This document shows positions 16,099-23,917 of a DNA stretch of 37,411 nt, one piece after another. The stretch comes from Desulfomicrobium sp. (lineage in GTDB: Bacteria > Desulfobacterota > Desulfovibrionia > Desulfovibrionales > Desulfomicrobiaceae): positions 1 to 37,411 of the forward strand of contig JANJWV010000027.1 in the NCBI GenBank assembly GCA_024709365.1, given 5' to 3'. Made by a program: the position numbers and the translations under genes. Every line of letters starts with the position of its first letter. Position 1 is the stretch's first letter. Under the pieces are notes generated by a model. That model was not told where the DNA came from and did no database searches. It saw nothing but the letters and a program-made list of their open reading frames with translations.

Positions 16099-17049
16099 AT
16101 GAACAGACCCATCCGCCTGGGGATCAGCCGCTGCCTGCTCGGGGACAAGGTCCGCTATGACGGAGGGCACAAGCTCGACCCCTTCCTGACCAGAACCCTC
16201 GGCGAGTACGTGGAATACGTCCCGGTCTGCCCCGAAGTGGAATGCGGCCTGCCCATCCCGCGCGAGGCCATGCGCCTTGTCGGGGACCCGGAATCCCCGC
16301 GGCTGCTGACCCAGAAAACCGGCGTCGATCACACGCGGCGCATGAAGGAATGGGCCGCCAAACGCCTCGACGAACTGGAAAGCGAAGGCCTGTGCGGCTT
16401 CATCTTCAAGAGCAAGTCGCCGTCGAGCGGCATGGAGCGGGTCAAGGTCTACTCGGACACGGGCAATCTCATCGGCCAGTCCGTGGGCATCTTCGCCCGC
16501 ATGTTCATGGAGCGCTTCCCCCTGCTGCCCGTTGAGGAGGAAGGCAGGCTGCACGACGTCCACCTGCGGGAGAACTTCATCGACCGCATCTTCGTGCTGC
16601 GGCGCTACCGCGACATGCTCAAGGGGGGCCAGACCCTGGGCAACCTGGTGACCTTCCACACGCGCCACAAGCTGCAGATCCTGGCCCACAGCCCGGAAAT
16701 CTACCGCGCCATGGGCCGGCTGGTGGCCAAGGGCAAGGAAATGCCCAAGGAGCAGCTGTTCAGGAGCTACCACGAGCACCTCATGACGGCCATGCGCATG
16801 AAGGCCACGCCGCCCAAGCACCGCAACGTGCTGCAACACATCATGGGCTACTTCAAGAACGACCTCCTGCCCGACGAGAAGCAGGAACTGCTGGACCTGA
16901 TCAGCCAGTACGCCCGGGGCATCATCCCCCTCATCGTGCCGGTCACGCTGCTCAACCACTATGTCATGAAATACGAAGACTTCTACCTGCAGGACCAGAC
17001 GTACCTGCGGCCGCACCCCGTGGAACTCAAGCTGCGCAACCACGCCTGA
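16099..17049 (+). CDS. DUF523-DUF1722 fusion protein (YbgA/TudS-related)
   Basis: A 316-residue fusion. The N-terminal half is DUF523, the family of thiouracil desulfurase TudS, recognisable by SRCLLGDKVRYDGGH, VCPEVECGLPIPRE and KSKSPSSGMERVKVY. The C-terminal half (about 190-310) is DUF1722 (YbgA). TudS holds a [4Fe-4S] cluster with three cysteines. Here C12 and C44 fit, but the usual cysteine in SPSCG is Ser110, with C99 and C49 nearby as possible substitutes. AAGGAG precedes the ATG. The next gene starts 22 bp downstream, beginning a tight run through the kinase-like, USP and MIF-like genes. Confidence 0.86.
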   Translation: MNRPIRLGISRCLLGDKVRYDGGHKLDPFLTRTLGEYVEYVPVCPEVECGLPIPREAMRLVGDPESPRLLTQKTGVDHTRRMKEWAAKRLDELESEGLCGFIFKSKSPSSGMERVKVYSDTGNLIGQSVGIFARMFMERFPLLPVEEEGRLHDVHLRENFIDRIFVLRRYRDMLKGGQTLGNLVTFHTRHKLQILAHSPEIYRAMGRLVAKGKEMPKEQLFRSYHEHLMTAMRMKATPPKHRNVLQHIMGYFKNDLLPDEKQELLDLISQYARGIIPLIVPVTLLNHYVMKYEDFYLQDQTYLRPHPVELKLRNHA

Positions 17050-17071
17050 CGGCCGGAACGCAGGAGGCCCC

Positions 17072-18046
17072 ATGAGCAACGCTTACGACATCATCGCCAG
17101 ATACGACCCCGAATTCCCGCGCAAGCGGGCCGGAAACCTGCTGACGGACACGACGGAGTTCATGAACATCCAGTACGGCGACGTGATCGAGCTGGACGGG
17201 AAGCATTTCCTGGTGCTGCGGGACGAGAAGGAGCGCAGCTTCGGGGTGGAAGACCCCAAATACTGGGTCAAGCGTTGCCGCCAGCTGGACACCGGGGAGC
17301 GCAAGATCCTCAAGCTCGTGTTCTACGAGAAATTCCCCGTATCCCTCGGCAGCATGCAGATCGAATGCTTCCGCAGCCCGCGCAAGGAGGCGCGCATCCT
17401 GGACCTGGTGCGCGGCGACGGGCGCTTCATGCAGGGCTATTCGCGCGATGACGCGGTCGGGAACAACGTGCGCGTGCTCGACGTGGTCAAGGGCGACCTC
17501 CTGTCCCTGGCCATCGACAAGCTGGAGGCCGACCACAGGACCTACTTCTTCGAGCTGCTGCCGGACATCCTGGAGAAATTCGCCGAGGCCTGCCGGGCCA
17601 TCGATTTCCTGCACCGGCACGGCGAGAACCACGGCGACATCCGCCGCGACCACCTGTGGCTCGAACACGGCACGGGCAACTACGTCTGGATCGACTTCGA
17701 CTACACCTACGAGTTCCAGGAAAGCCCTTCGGGGCTGGACATCTTCGGCCTGGGCAACCTGCTGCTCTATCTGGCGGGCAAGAAATTCTGCACCACCTTC
17801 AACATTCCCCGTCCGGAATTCGACGGCCTGTCGAACGTGCACCTGGAGCCCGCCGACTTCTCCATGCTCTTCAAAAACCGCCTATCAAACCTGCGCAAGG
17901 TTTACCCCTATGTGCCCGAGACCCTGAACAACGTGCTCATGCACTTCTCCACCGCCTCGGAAGTGTTCTACCCGTCGGTTGGAGAAATGCTGGAGGAGCT
18001 TCTGCCCTGTATCGACGAAATCCGCCGCGGGCGGATCAACGCGTAA
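17072..18046 (+). CDS. Protein kinase-like protein
   Basis: A 324-residue protein with a kinase-like core. Visible elements are a candidate ATP-binding lysine in ILKLVFYEKF (Lys81), a possible helix-C glutamate (Glu106), a catalytic loop HGDIRRDHLWL (Asp189) and a metal loop IDFDY (Asp208) in place of DFG. The asparagine normally five residues after the catalytic Asp is replaced by His194. This resembles aminoglycoside phosphotransferase-like and bacterial Ser/Thr kinases in which HGD replaces HRD. No membrane segment is present. The protein it phosphorylates is unknown; the universal stress protein gene 9 bp downstream is an obvious candidate partner. Confidence 0.75.
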   Translation: MSNAYDIIARYDPEFPRKRAGNLLTDTTEFMNIQYGDVIELDGKHFLVLRDEKERSFGVEDPKYWVKRCRQLDTGERKILKLVFYEKFPVSLGSMQIECFRSPRKEARILDLVRGDGRFMQGYSRDDAVGNNVRVLDVVKGDLLSLAIDKLEADHRTYFFELLPDILEKFAEACRAIDFLHRHGENHGDIRRDHLWLEHGTGNYVWIDFDYTYEFQESPSGLDIFGLGNLLLYLAGKKFCTTFNIPRPEFDGLSNVHLEPADFSMLFKNRLSNLRKVYPYVPETLNNVLMHFSTASEVFYPSVGEMLEELLPCIDEIRRGRINA

Positions 18047-18055
18047 GGAGGCTTC

Positions 18056-18547
18056 ATGGACCCCAAGAAAATTCTCATCGCGGTGGACGCATCCGAGAAC
18101 TCGGCCCGTGCGGTGAACTACGTCGCCGACCTGCTGGGCGGCAGCGGCGGCTTCATGATCACGGTGCTGTACATCGAGCGCCCACCCAACCGCGACCTGT
18201 TCCCCGACGAGGCGTCCTGGGTCGAGGCCGGCCAGACGCAGGAACTGCGCATCCGCACCTTCCTGAAGCAGGCCAGGACCACCCTGACCGCCGGGGGCCT
18301 GGCCCCGGAAGCCGTGGCCATCGACTATGTCCCGCACTGCCAGTCGCCGGTCAACCAGGGGGCGGCGGAGTGCAGCATCGGCACGTCCATCGCCCGCGAC
18401 ATCCTGCAGTATCAGCAGCGCGGGGATTTCGGGACCCTGGTCATCGGGCGGCGCGGCGTGTCCCGGGCCGAGGAGTTCCTGTTCGGCAGCGTGACCACCA
18501 AGGTCACCCACCTGGCCAAGGACTGCACCGTCTGGGTCGTACAGTAA
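18056..18547 (+). CDS. Universal stress protein, ATP-binding type
   Basis: A 163-residue UspA-domain protein. It begins ILIAVDASENSARAV and carries the ATP-binding signature G-x2-G-x9-G-S in GRRGVSRAEEFLFGS, so it belongs to the nucleotide-binding USP group. It is slightly longer than average owing to a middle insertion (about residues 100-125). AAGGAGG precedes the ATG. It sits 9 bp after the kinase-like gene and 9 bp before the MIF-like gene. Confidence 0.92.
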   Translation: MDPKKILIAVDASENSARAVNYVADLLGGSGGFMITVLYIERPPNRDLFPDEASWVEAGQTQELRIRTFLKQARTTLTAGGLAPEAVAIDYVPHCQSPVNQGAAECSIGTSIARDILQYQQRGDFGTLVIGRRGVSRAEEFLFGSVTTKVTHLAKDCTVWVVQ

Positions 18548-18556
18548 GGAGGAACA

Positions 18557-18898
18557 ATGCCCTGTCTCGAACTCACGACCAACGTGCGCATCACGGACAA
18601 GAGCGCCCTGATGCGCGCCCTCTCGGACTGCGTCTGCAGGGGGCTCGGCAAGGCCGAGACCTACATGATGGTCATCGTCAACGGTGAAGTGCCCATGCTC
18701 TTCGGCGGCAGCGAGGAGCCCGTGGCGCACCTGACCCTGCGGGCCCTGAATCTGAAGGAGGAGTCCGTCCGCGTCCTGGCCGGGGATCTGACCGCCATCG
18801 TGCAGGACAGGCTCGGCATCGAGAGCCAGCGCACCTACATCGTGTTCATGGACGCCGACATGGGCAAATGGGCCTGGGACGGCCGCACCTTCGCCTGA
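18557..18898 (+). CDS. MIF-like tautomerase
   Basis: A 113-residue homologue of macrophage migration inhibitory factor, a trimeric tautomerase. The catalytic N-terminal proline follows the initiator Met (MPCLELTTNV), Lys32 fits the active-site lysine, and FGGSEEP and the C-terminal WDGRTFA match MIF closely (human WNNSTFA). The CxxC of MIF (CALC) is replaced by VAHL, so the thiol-redox activity of the animal protein is not expected. Phenylpyruvate or dopachrome-type keto-enol tautomerase activity is likely, but the natural substrate is unknown. It ends the four-gene run. Confidence 0.88.
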   Translation: MPCLELTTNVRITDKSALMRALSDCVCRGLGKAETYMMVIVNGEVPMLFGGSEEPVAHLTLRALNLKEESVRVLAGDLTAIVQDRLGIESQRTYIVFMDADMGKWAWDGRTFA

Positions 18899-18922
18899 GA
18901 CGCGGCTTGCCTGACAAGGGCG

Positions 18923-18976
18923 CCTCGTGTACAGGGTCCGGGCGCCGGAACTCCTCCGGCCCCATCCCACACGAGG
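18923..18976 (+). promoter_or_regulatory. Leader hairpin covering a ribosome binding site
   Basis: CCTCGTGT (18923-18930) pairs perfectly with ACACGAGG (18969-18976). The right arm contains the GAGG ribosome binding site, 6 nt before the ATG at 18983. The stem is extended by GGG/CCC and an inner hairpin CCGGA/TCCGG. When folded it should hide the ribosome binding site. Confidence 0.6.
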
Positions 18977-18982
18977 TGTCCC

Positions 18983-19426
18983 ATGACCGAGAAGAATTAC
19001 GCCCAGAGCATCGCCGGCGACCTGTTCCGCATGATCGAGTCCGCCAAGGAACAGGGCGTGGGCGTCGACAAGGGCTTCCGCAACCAGGCCATGTCGAGCC
19101 CCGGCATGTCCCTGACCTATCTTTTCCTGAACAAGTCCGATCTGCTGAAGGTTCCGGCCCTGCCCGGACCGGTCAAGAAGCAGGTCCGCCGCTCCAACGC
19201 CCTGGCCGTCATCGAGCTGGCCGGAGCGGGCGGCGTGAAGCAGACCGCGGGCATCCACCTCATCTGGTCCAGCGCCAAGCCCTGCTCGGGCATCGAGTCC
19301 GAGGCCGAGATGCTTGACGGCATCCAGATCCCGGGCCTGGCTGACTTCACGGCCCAGATCAAGAGCGTGCTGCGCAACGACGCGCCCCGCACCGTGGACC
19401 AGCTCGCCCCGGACCAGGCCGAATAA
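18983..19426 (+). CDS. Hypothetical protein, 147 aa, with structured leader
   Basis: A 147-residue soluble protein without signal peptide, membrane segment or cysteine cluster (one Cys, in AKPCSG). It begins with a helical segment (residues 1-30); a later strand-rich part, NALAVIELAGAGGVKQTAGIHLIWSS, looks like a beta sandwich edge. I do not recognise the family. Translation is supported by GAGG 6 nt upstream, but that site is paired in a strong hairpin (18923-18976), so translation is probably regulated. A DUF445 gene follows 37 bp downstream. Confidence 0.7.
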   Translation: MTEKNYAQSIAGDLFRMIESAKEQGVGVDKGFRNQAMSSPGMSLTYLFLNKSDLLKVPALPGPVKKQVRRSNALAVIELAGAGGVKQTAGIHLIWSSAKPCSGIESEAEMLDGIQIPGLADFTAQIKSVLRNDAPRTVDQLAPDQAE

Positions 19427-19463
19427 CTCTCCCCTTCACCGCGCATCCGACCCGGAGACGTTC

Positions 19464-20060
19464 ATGCTGCTGAAGCTCTGTCTTTCGACGCTGATCTGCG
19501 CCTTCATCGGCTGGATCACCAACTTCATCGCCATCAAGATGCTCTTCCACCCCCGCCGGCCCGTGCAGGTCGGCAGCCTGACGGTGCAGGGCATCTTCCC
19601 CAAGCGCCAGAAGGCCCTGGCCATGAACCTGGCCGCGGTCATCGAGGGCGAACTCCTGTCCCACGACGACATCCGCCAGGCCATGCAGCGCCCCGAATTC
19701 TCGGCCCGCCTCAAGGACCGGATCCTGGACGGGTTCTCGGAGTTCCTGTCCACGCGGCTGGGGAGCCTGAACCCCATGATCGCCATGTTCCTGGACGGCC
19801 CCATGATGGAGAAGGTCAAGGGCCTCCTGGACAAGGAACTGGACCGCATCGTGCCGGGCCTGCTGGAGACGGCCACGGGCGAGTTGGAGAACAGCCTTGA
19901 TTTCCGCCGCATCATCCAGGACAAGATCGAGAACCTGTCCATGGAGCGCCTGGAAATCCTGCTCATGTCCATCATGGCCAGGGAATTCCGCTTCATCGAG
20001 GTCGTCGGCGCGGTGCTGGGCGCCTTCATCGGCCTGATCCAGGGCCTGCTCTTCTTCTGA
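19464..20060 (+). CDS. DUF445 family membrane protein
   Basis: A 198-residue protein with a hydrophobic helix at each end (about 3-27 and 178-197) around a helical, probably cytoplasmic or periplasmic, domain. The N-terminal FIGWITNFIAIKMLFHPRRP and GIFPKRQKALA are hallmarks of DUF445 (YheB/YjiN group). It is about half the length of the larger DUF445 members. GGAG precedes the ATG. The function of the family is not established. It converges on yjbQ with 15 bp between stop codons. Confidence 0.85.
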   Translation: MLLKLCLSTLICAFIGWITNFIAIKMLFHPRRPVQVGSLTVQGIFPKRQKALAMNLAAVIEGELLSHDDIRQAMQRPEFSARLKDRILDGFSEFLSTRLGSLNPMIAMFLDGPMMEKVKGLLDKELDRIVPGLLETATGELENSLDFRRIIQDKIENLSMERLEILLMSIMAREFRFIEVVGAVLGAFIGLIQGLLFF

Positions 20061-20075
20061 GCGGGCCTACGAGGC

Positions 20076-20492
20076 TCACTCGCCGATAATCTTGACCAGC
20101 ACCCGCTTGCGCCGCCGCCCGTCGAACTCCCCATAGAAGATCCGCTCCCAGGTCCCGAAGTCGAGCCGCCCCTCGGTCACGGCCACGACGACCTCGCGGC
20201 CCATGACCTGCCGCTTCATGTGCGCGTCGGCGTTGTCCTCGCCCACGTTGTGCCGGTACTGGCCGACGGGCTCGTGGGGGGCCAGCCTCTCCAGCCATTT
20301 CTCGTAGTCGTGGTGCAGACCCGGCTCGTCGTCGTTGATGAAGACCGAGGCGGTGATGTGCATGGCGTTGACCAGCACGAGCCCCTCCCTGATCCCGCTT
20401 TCGCGCAGGCAGGCCTCGACGTCCCCCGTGATGTTGATGAACGCCCGGCGGGTGGGCGTCTGGAACCAGAGTTCCTTACGGTAGCTTTTCAC
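20076..20492 (-). CDS. yjbQ: YjbQ family protein (UPF0047)
   Basis: A 138-residue protein of the YjbQ/UPF0047 family. Signature stretches are visible: [26 protein letters not shown] and [20 protein letters not shown], with the conserved metal-binding histidines. YjbQ of E. coli has weak thiamine-phosphate synthase activity, and the name secondary thiamine-phosphate synthase is often used; the true role is uncertain. Length is normal for the family. It stands between the DUF445 gene and the sigma54 activator without overlap. Confidence 0.92.
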   Translation of the reverse strand: MKSYRKELWFQTPTRRAFINITGDVEACLRESGIREGLVLVNAMHITASVFINDDEPGLHHDYEKWLERLAPHEPVGQYRHNVGEDNADAHMKRQVMGREVVVAVTEGRLDFGTWERIFYGEFDGRRRKRVLVKIIGE

Positions 20493-20592
20493 GTAACCCT
20501 CCGTTTCGCCGCCCTCTCGGCCGTGGCGGCGTGAAGCCCTTGGCCCTTCGGGGCTGCGGACCGCGACTTGCGCCGGGCATCCGGCCGACCCG

Positions 20593-20610
20593 CCCCTCCA
20601 AGCGGAGGGG
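20593..20610 (-). terminator. GC hairpin after the sigma54 activator gene
   Basis: CCCCTCC and GGAGGGG form a 7-bp stem with a 4-nt loop, 29 bp past the activator stop. No T run follows, so efficiency is uncertain. Confidence 0.35.
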
Positions 20611-20638
20611 GGAGGTTCGCGGCGTCTGCCCCCGAAAC

Positions 20639-22060
20639 TCAGCCCTGAATGACCTTGTGCAGGTCTATGCCGTACTTGCGCATGCGGTTGAGCACCGTGA
20701 GGCGGTTGATCCCAAGAATCCTGGCCGCTTCCGACTTGTTTCCCGCCGCCTGGCGCAGGGCCTGCAGCAGTTGCTCCTTCTGATCCGCGATCCCGGCGGG
20801 CGAGGGTTCCCGGACGCCTGAGACATTCATGCCGAACGCGCCCGGCAGGTGCCTGGGTTCGATGTGGCCGCCGTCGGCCAGGACGAAGGCGTACTCCAGG
20901 CTGCTCTTGAGCTCGCGCACGTTGCCCGGCCAGGAATAGTCCATGAACAGCCGCAGGGTCTCGGGGCTCAGGCCCTTGATGTCCTTGTCGCTCTTGACCC
21001 GCAGCCGGTGGATGAAATGGTCGGCCAGCAGCGGGATGTCCTCCTTGCGCTTGCGCAGGGGCGGCAGGTGCACGGGGATGACGTTGATGCGGAAGAAGAG
21101 GTCCTCGCGGAACAGGCCCCGCGAGATGAGCTCCGGCAGCACCTTGTTGGTGGCCGTGATGATGCGCACGTCCACGGACAGGGGACGATTCTCGCCAACC
21201 CGCTCGAAGGTCTTGGTCTCCAGCACGCGCAGCAGCTTGACCTGCACCGGCAGTGGCAGGTCGCCGATCTCGTCCAGGAAGATGTCGCCCCCGCCCGCGG
21301 CCTCGAAACGGCCCTGGCGGTGCCGGATGGCGCCGGTGAAGGCGCCCTTGACGTGGCCGAAGAGCTCGCTCTCCAGCAGAGATTCGTTCAGGGCCGCGCA
21401 GTTGACCTGCACATACGGCTCCTCACGGCGAGGCCCCAGGTCGTGGATGGCCCTGGCCACGAGTTCCTTGCCCGTGCCCGACTCGCCGCAGATGAAGACG
21501 GGGGCGTCGCTCTGGGCGGCCTTCTCGACAAGGTGGAAGACCTCGAGCATCCGGGCGGAGCGCCCGACCAGGCCGTGAAACATGTCCGACTCGCCCAGCA
21601 GCAGGGACAGCTGCTGCAGCTCGTGCTCCTTGCGGTCCAGCTCCGTGAGGTCGATCATGGTCTCCACCGCCCCCAGGGGGGTGCCGTCCTTGGCGTTGAG
21701 GATCGAGGCGCTCTTGAGAATGGGCACGTAGGTGCCGTCCTTGCGCATGATGTGGCACTTTCGCCGGACGTAGCTGCCCTGCTCGAAGAGCATGCACCAC
21801 CTCGACCGCGCCTCGGAACGGACCCTGCGGCAGGCGTCGCACTTGAAGATGGAGCAGTCCGAGCCGATGAGCTCGTCCCGGGAATACCCCGTGATCTCCT
21901 CCAGGGCCCGGTTGACCATCCTGACGATGCCGTCGGGATCCACCAGCAGAAGCCCCTCCTGCATGATTTCCACGATCTCCCGCCAATGCGTCTCCAGCTC
22001 GGGCGTCCGCGTCTGCCCTTGCGAAATCGTCTCCTGCTGAAAAATCGTGCCTTGTCCCAT
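20639..22060 (-). CDS. Sigma54-dependent activator with cysteine-rich PAS domain
   Basis: A 473-residue enhancer-binding protein: PAS domain (about 22-140), AAA+ domain (160-395) and Fis-type helix-turn-helix ([24 protein letters not shown]). Walker A is GESGTGKE and the sigma54-contacting loop GAFTGA is intact, so it should activate sigma54 promoters. The PAS domain has five cysteines (C69, C74, C77, C89, C102), suggesting a metal, cluster or redox signal rather than phosphorylation; no REC domain is present. An in-frame GTG at 22066 is an alternative start. The divergent octaheme cytochrome operon has a sigma54 promoter and is the likely target. Confidence 0.93.
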   Translation of the reverse strand: MGQGTIFQQETISQGQTRTPELETHWREIVEIMQEGLLLVDPDGIVRMVNRALEEITGYSRDELIGSDCSIFKCDACRRVRSEARSRWCMLFEQGSYVRRKCHIMRKDGTYVPILKSASILNAKDGTPLGAVETMIDLTELDRKEHELQQLSLLLGESDMFHGLVGRSARMLEVFHLVEKAAQSDAPVFICGESGTGKELVARAIHDLGPRREEPYVQVNCAALNESLLESELFGHVKGAFTGAIRHRQGRFEAAGGGDIFLDEIGDLPLPVQVKLLRVLETKTFERVGENRPLSVDVRIITATNKVLPELISRGLFREDLFFRINVIPVHLPPLRKRKEDIPLLADHFIHRLRVKSDKDIKGLSPETLRLFMDYSWPGNVRELKSSLEYAFVLADGGHIEPRHLPGAFGMNVSGVREPSPAGIADQKEQLLQALRQAAGNKSEAARILGINRLTVLNRMRKYGIDLHKVIQG

Positions 22061-22102
22061 GGTCACTCTGCTCCATGCCCAAATTAGGCGCTTAAAATTT
22101 TA

Positions 22103-22133
22103 ACACCTGTCATCAATATATATACACATGTCA
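22103..22133 (+). promoter_or_regulatory. Direct-repeat upstream activator site
   Basis: ACACCTGTCA (22103-22112) and ACACATGTCA (22124-22133) differ at one base and are 21 bp apart, two helical turns. They lie about 110-140 bp upstream of the predicted start of the octaheme operon, the normal place for enhancer-binding protein sites. Confidence 0.55.
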
Positions 22134-22220
22134 ACGGGATCTTTTCGGAAGCCGCCCTATCTGCACGCGCTTCCCGAACAATATCGGCCGGTTTCCTGAC
22201 AGATGCGCGTCGGTCCCCCA

Positions 22221-22236
22221 TGGCATGACCGTTGCT
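22221..22236 (+). promoter_or_regulatory. Sigma54 (-24/-12) promoter
   Basis: TGGCATGACCGTTGCT differs from the consensus TGGCACG-N4-TTGCW only by T for C at position 6. The GG and GC pairs are correctly spaced. Transcription should begin near 22248, about 46 bp before the octaheme cytochrome start. Confidence 0.85.
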
Positions 22237-22293
22237 CACATACAGGGCGAGGGCAAAGAGAACGGCTTCATTTTCAACATCAAGGAGTGAACA

Positions 22294-23913
22294 ATGCACA
22301 CATTCGTACGCAGGGGAGTGTTCTGGGGCGCCCTTCTGCTCTGGCTGTGGCCCCTGTCCGCACCGGCCGCCACGGAGGAGGCCCCGGGCCGCCAGCTGGC
22401 CCGGCAGACGGTCAAGGACGACGCGACCAGATGGATCACCACGGACCACTCGAAGCACCCCATCCTCAAGCAGCCCTTCGAGAAACCCGAGGACGTGACC
22501 AAGGCCTGCCTGTCCTGCCACAGCGAGGCGGCGACGCAGATCCACAAGACCATCCACTGGACCTGGAAGGACCCGGCCGACCCCTCGGGCGAGACCGGCA
22601 AGGGCGGCCTGTCCGTCAACAACTTCTGCATCAGCGTCGGCTCGAACGAACCTCGCTGCACCTCCTGCCACATCGGATACGGCTGGAACGACAAGAACTA
22701 CGACTTTTCCAAGGCCGAAGCCGTGGACTGCCTCGTCTGCCACGAGCAGACCGGGACCTACAAAAAGTTCCCGACCAAGTCCGGCTATCCTGTGACCAAC
22801 GCTACCATGTTCGAGGGCAAGACCGAGTTCCTGCCGCCCGACTACAACGCCGTGGCCCAGTCCGTGGGCCGGCCCGACCGCAACAACTGTGGCACCTGCC
22901 ACTTCTACGGCGGCGGCGGCGACGGCGTGAAACACGGCGACCTGGACTCGTCCATGGCCAAGCCCAACAAGCAGCTCGACGTGCACATGGGCGTCGACGG
23001 CCAGAACTTCCACTGCAGCCGTTGCCACACCACCGACGCCCACAACATCGCCGGCCGCATCTACGCCACCCCGGCCTCCAAGGACCGCAAGAGCCTGCTG
23101 GAGGACGACCTGACGCCCAAGATCATGTGCGAGTCCTGCCACGGCGCGCAGCCCCACAAGACCAACCAGAAAGCCAACGACCACGCCGACAAGGTGGCCT
23201 GCCAGACCTGCCATATCCCGACCTACGCCCGCGTCAACCCGACCAAGATGCACTGGGACTGGTCCACGGCCGGCGACAAGAAGCGGGAGGCGAAAAAGGA
23301 CGAGTTCGGCAAGCCCGACTACGACCCCAAAAAGGGCTCCTTCGTCTGGGGAAAGAACATGGTCCCGCGCTACGAATGGTTCAACGGCGCCATCAAGGGC
23401 ACCACGGCCAGGGACGTCATTGATCCCTCTGCGCCGGTACGCATGTCCTGGCCCATGGGCGACGCGTCCGACCCCAAGGCGCGCATCTTCCCCTTCAAGG
23501 TGCACACGGGCAGGACGCCCTACGACAAGGTGCGCAAGACCATGGTCATCCCCAAGCTCTTCGGGCCCAAAGAATCCGGCGCCTACTGGGCCGACTTCGA
23601 CTGGGGCAAGGCCATCGCCGTGGGCCAGGCCTACAACGGGCTGCCCTACAGCGGCGAGTACGACTTCGTGGATACGGAGTACGTCTTCCCCATCACGCAC
23701 ATGGTGGCGCCCAAGGACCAGGCCGTGGCCTGCGTGGAATGCCACGCCAAGGCCGGACGCCTGGACCATCTGGGCGGCTTCTACATGCCGGGCCGCGACT
23801 CGGCGCGCCTCTTGGACATGGGCTGCTGGGCCATGGTCGGGGCATCGGTCCTGGGCGTGATTCTGCACGGCCTGGGACGTTTCCTGAGTTCCGCCGGACG
23901 TCGCAAGGAGTAA
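22294..23913 (+). CDS. Octaheme c-type cytochrome, tetrathionate reductase (OTR) family
   Basis: A 539-residue exported multiheme cytochrome. A signal peptide (residues 1-26, cut near APAA) is followed by eight CxxCH heme sites: C72, C122, C146, C199, C241, C279, C303 and C480. A C-terminal hydrophobic helix (about 510-532) with a basic end should anchor it to the membrane. The heme pattern and motifs fit the OTR family, whose Shewanella member reduces tetrathionate, nitrite and hydroxylamine; the physiological substrate here is unknown. AAGGAG precedes the ATG. The cytochrome b gene follows after 4 bp and would link it to the quinone pool. Expression is probably sigma54-dependent. Confidence 0.93.
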   Translation: MHTFVRRGVFWGALLLWLWPLSAPAATEEAPGRQLARQTVKDDATRWITTDHSKHPILKQPFEKPEDVTKACLSCHSEAATQIHKTIHWTWKDPADPSGETGKGGLSVNNFCISVGSNEPRCTSCHIGYGWNDKNYDFSKAEAVDCLVCHEQTGTYKKFPTKSGYPVTNATMFEGKTEFLPPDYNAVAQSVGRPDRNNCGTCHFYGGGGDGVKHGDLDSSMAKPNKQLDVHMGVDGQNFHCSRCHTTDAHNIAGRIYATPASKDRKSLLEDDLTPKIMCESCHGAQPHKTNQKANDHADKVACQTCHIPTYARVNPTKMHWDWSTAGDKKREAKKDEFGKPDYDPKKGSFVWGKNMVPRYEWFNGAIKGTTARDVIDPSAPVRMSWPMGDASDPKARIFPFKVHTGRTPYDKVRKTMVIPKLFGPKESGAYWADFDWGKAIAVGQAYNGLPYSGEYDFVDTEYVFPITHMVAPKDQAVACVECHAKAGRLDHLGGFYMPGRDSARLLDMGCWAMVGASVLGVILHGLGRFLSSAGRRKE

Positions 23914-23917
23914 GGAC

